Source: Jutongia huaianensis (GTDB lineage Bacteria; Bacillota; Clostridia; Lachnospirales; Lachnospiraceae). From it: DNA of 64,000 nucleotides. The notes below the pieces were generated by a model. It saw only the letters and a program-made list of their open reading frames with translations. It was not told the origin of the DNA and did no database searches. The translations under genes and the position numbers were made by a program. The stretch's first letter is position 1; each line of letters begins with the position of its first letter. Positions 61,653 through 64,000 of the stretch are shown here, piece by piece. The DNA is taken from assembly GCF_014384985.1 (NCBI RefSeq), contig NZ_JACRSX010000013.1, forward strand, positions 1-64,000, written 5' to 3'.

Positions 61653-61796
61653 GAATCCGGGGATGGCAGATATGATATTCAGTTGAAACCGGAGAGAAAA
61701 GATTTGCCGGGAATTTTGATTGAACTAAAGGCATCAAAGGGCTGTAGTCAGGAACAGCTTAAGAAGCAGTGGAAAAAAAGTCGAGATATCTGTTGA
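61653..61796 (+). pseudogene. Fragment of AAA-ATPase/PD-(D/E)XK (DUF1703) protein
   Basis: The frame reads ESGDGRYDIQLKPERKDLPG then ILIELKASKGCSQEQLKK, the nuclease-like core (GDGRYDI ... IELKA) that ends DUF1703 proteins. The AAA ATPase part (about 400 aa) is missing. The flanks 61571-61652 and 61797-61955 hold only AT-rich DNA with a TATACT at 61867. Confidence 0.65.
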
Positions 61797-61955
61797 GTGA
61801 ATGATGCAAAATCAGGTTTGTATGGAATTGTTCTAAAAAAATCTGGAAAAATGGCACAATATACGTTATACTAAAATAGTAATAAAATTAACAGTATTTT
61901 AATTTTAATGCTAATCTCAAATGCGTGATGTAACGTAATAATAAGGAGGGAAAAT

Positions 61956-63204
61956 ATGAAGTGGAAAAGATTGAAAGGGAAAATTGTATCATTTATGTAT
62001 GCTGATTTTTGCTCTGCTCATAACAGGAGCAAATCTGCCGGCAGGCAGTGCGGATGCTCAGACGGCAGATACGACATCTGATGTGGAAAAGCTTGTATTT
62101 GAATTTACAGCAGCCGGGGAGAATGATGGTCATGATGGAGATACTAATGAGGGAATCGTGACAAAGCTCAACGGCGAGGTTGTTGATTTTTATGGTCATG
62201 ATGGTGATGAAGCGGTGGATGAGAATAACACCAGCACCAGTAGCAGAACCTTTTTCCCAATGAAAATTGCTAATCAGATTGCTAAAATGAAAAGACCTGT
62301 ATATAAGGTGACATCTCTTACGGAAGGTGCTACATTGAAGTTTTGGGATTTCCGTTGGGATGGCTTGATTGTAGATGGGGATACAGAGGGGGCTATCAAT
62401 GGTGCTACCCTAAAGGATGGTATATTTACTTATTACAATATTAAAGGTACTGACGTAAATAAAAAGGATTATATTCTTGGCGAGACAGAGATCGGTATTG
62501 ATCTTTCCGCTGAGTATGAGGATGGAGAGACACCGGAGCCACCAGCATGGAATGGAAATACCTTTTTAGGATTTGGTCTTGATTTCGGTGCAAGTGCCAC
62601 CATTGAGATTTATGATGCAGGAGAAGACATAGAAGCCAGTCAATTTCCTGAGACTACAGCATCAGTCACGAAGGCTCCAGGCTATATTCCGGACGGGGAA
62701 AAGCTTGTATTTGAATTTACGGCGGCCGGGGAGGATGATGGTCATAATGGATTGATCAATGATAAAATTGTGACAAAGCTCAACAGCGAGGTTGTTGATT
62801 TTTATGGTTGCGATGGAGATGACATGAGGGATGATGATGGAAATGCTACTTCCAGCCGTACATTCTTCCCAATGGAAATTACTAATCAGATTGCCAAAAT
62901 GAAAAGACCTGTATATAAGGTGACATCTCTTACTGACGGTGCTACTCTGAAACTCTGGGATTTCTGCTGGGAGGGTATGTGGACAATCGGTGATCAGACC
63001 GGTAACATTAACAACTCATACATTAAAGATGGTGAGTTTCTTGGCACTCAGAAGAGGAATACAGTAGTAATTGACTATAAGCTTGGTGAGACAGAGATCG
63101 ACATTTCAGGTGAAGGGAAAGAAAAAGGGAAACACAGTGATTTATGTGATCATTGGAGAGAAATCCCGCAAGATAAAAGTAATCTGTCTATAAAGATAAG
63201 ATGA
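61956..63204 (+). pseudogene. Secreted two-repeat protein with a frameshifted signal peptide
   Basis: ATG 61956 after AAGGAGG reads MKWKRLKGK, but the hydrophobic core LCMLIFALLITGANLPAGSA lies in the +1 frame; one extra A in the A4 run at 61980-61983 explains it. The body has two copies of one domain (from EKLVFEFTAAGENDGH, residue 35 of the main frame, and EKLVFEFTAAGEDDGH, residue 239), sharing SSRTFFPM and NQIAKMKRPVYKVTSL. The second copy loses its end and runs into a basic tail. Family unknown. Confidence 0.7.
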
Positions 63205-63250
63205 TTTTATGGACGAAGTGAAATATCATTGGAAGTTTATGGCAAAAGAA

Positions 63251-63280
63251 ACGGGATATGCGTACAGCATATCCCGTTTT
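63251..63280. terminator. Bidirectional terminator between secreted protein and prfC
   Basis: Perfect 11-bp stem ACGGGATATGC/GCATATCCCGT with loop GTACA, T-rich on one side and A-rich on the other; serves the two converging genes. Confidence 0.85.
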
Positions 63281-63299
63281 GTGACTTATAATTACGTAG

Positions 63300-64000
63300 T
63301 TAGTTCTTTTTAAATTCCAGAAGCTCCAGACCCTCATTGTCCTCCAGAACCATCCGGATCATCCAGTCATTGACAAATAAAAGAAGCGGATTGCCCTTCA
63401 TATCCTTGACAGCTTTGACGTTGTTCATACGTTTCAGCTTTGTCACGTCTGTTGTTGGGTCACCAACCCAGCGGATATACTCATATGGGAGGGATTCCAG
63501 GCGGATCTCACAGCCATATTCATTTTCCAGACGGTATTTTAATACGTCGAACTGGAGAACGCCAACAACACCTACGATGATCTCAGACATTCCGGCTGTA
63601 AACTCCTGAAAGATCTGGATCGCACCCTCCTGGGCAATCTGGGTGATTCCCTTGACAAACTGCTTTCTCTTCATGGAATTGAGCTGTACCACGCGGCAGA
63701 AATGCTCCGGCGCGAAGGTCGGGATTCCCTCATATTCAAACTTGCTGCCCGGCATAGTGATCGTGTCACCGATGGAGAAAATACCCGGATCAAATACACC
63801 GATCACATCTCCGGCGTATGCCTCGGAGATGACCTGACGGTCCTGTGCCATGATCTGCTGAGGCTGGGAAAGCTTTAATTTGCGGCCGCTCTGTACATGG
63901 TAGACATCATGGTCCGCCTCAAACTTACCGGAGCAGATTCGCATAAATGCAATACGGTCCCGATGCGCCTTGTTCATATTGGCCTGAATCTTAAAGACAA
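63300..64000 (-). CDS. prfC: Peptide chain release factor 3, C-terminal part
   Basis: About 233 residues; the gene runs past the window end. IQANMNKAHRDRIAFMRICS, GVFDPGIFSIGDTI and VVGVLQFDVLKYRLENEYG are diagnostic of RF3 domains II-III. RF3 is a GTPase that recycles RF1/RF2; the GTPase domain lies outside the window. Convergent with the secreted repeat gene. Confidence 0.95.
   Translation of the reverse strand, partial: VFKIQANMNKAHRDRIAFMRICSGKFEADHDVYHVQSGRKLKLSQPQQIMAQDRQVISEAYAGDVIGVFDPGIFSIGDTITMPGSKFEYEGIPTFAPEHFCRVVQLNSMKRKQFVKGITQIAQEGAIQIFQEFTAGMSEIIVGVVGVLQFDVLKYRLENEYGCEIRLESLPYEYIRWVGDPTTDVTKLKRMNNVKAVKDMKGNPLLLFVNDWMIRMVLEDNEGLELLEFKKN

Overview
The window reads as chromosome from a spore-forming Clostridia, most likely a gut Lachnospiraceae. 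This rests on protein character, AGGAGG-type ribosome binding sites, textbook TTGACA-N17-TATAAT promoters, sporulation genes (spoIVA, yqfC, yqfD and a SpoVB-like flippase) and family-typical neighbourhoods (yqfC-yqfD-phoH-HD protein-ybeY; ffh-rpsP-khpA-rimM-trmD). No species is claimed. No rRNA, tRNA, CRISPR array, IS element or intact prophage was seen.

Region 1 (1-19 kb) is an accessory tract of small regulators, GNAT acetyltransferases, hydrolases, efflux proteins, a Fic protein and a hipBA pair. Many genes here are visibly damaged. A TetR gene carries an in-frame TAA. A flavoprotein, an MFS transporter, a macrodomain protein, a cytidylate-kinase-like protein, an AAA ATPase, an esterase and a second flavoprotein have lost internal or terminal segments. 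Two deletions appear to have joined unrelated genes (HxlR with GNAT, LysR with cupin). The MATE efflux gene at 11.8 kb is preceded by two terminator-like hairpins sharing one loop sequence (a riboswitch candidate) and by a 53-nt tandem repeat that carries its Shine-Dalgarno sequence.

Region 2 (19-26.6 kb) is housekeeping: ffh from a consensus promoter with a three-hairpin leader, then rpsP, khpA, rimM, trmD, a secreted glucosaminidase, an ApbE lipoprotein and spoIVA with a candidate sigma-E promoter. Region 3 (26.7-34 kb) has a sugar-binding lipoprotein next to a chemoreceptor (interrupted by TAG), a small alarmone synthetase translationally coupled to a two-component system, and an SH3-NlpC/P60 hydrolase. 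Region 4 (34-43.4 kb) has a membrane MutS-like ATPase, RNase HI, two FAD oxidoreductases, a folate enzyme, an HtrA protease and an NMT1-type lipoprotein.

Region 5 (43.4-46.6 kb) looks like a collapsed polymorphic-toxin locus: a secreted protein with two cellulose-binding-like modules and a truncated beta-helix, followed by immunity-like genes and a toxin C-terminal scrap, with two copies of one terminator. Region 6 (46.6-59.2 kb) holds DUF1836, yqfC-yqfD-phoH, a divergent HD protein, ybeY, a SpoVB-like flippase, a SWIM-SNF2 helicase, rplS (detached from trmD), an acyl-ACP thioesterase and a zinc-ribbon membrane protein. Region 7 (59.3-64 kb) holds a membrane protein, an AlbA/Schlafen-type regulator whose promoter half-sites recur inside its own coding sequence, a PD-(D/E)XK scrap, a frameshifted secreted repeat protein, and the 3' end of prfC on the minus strand.
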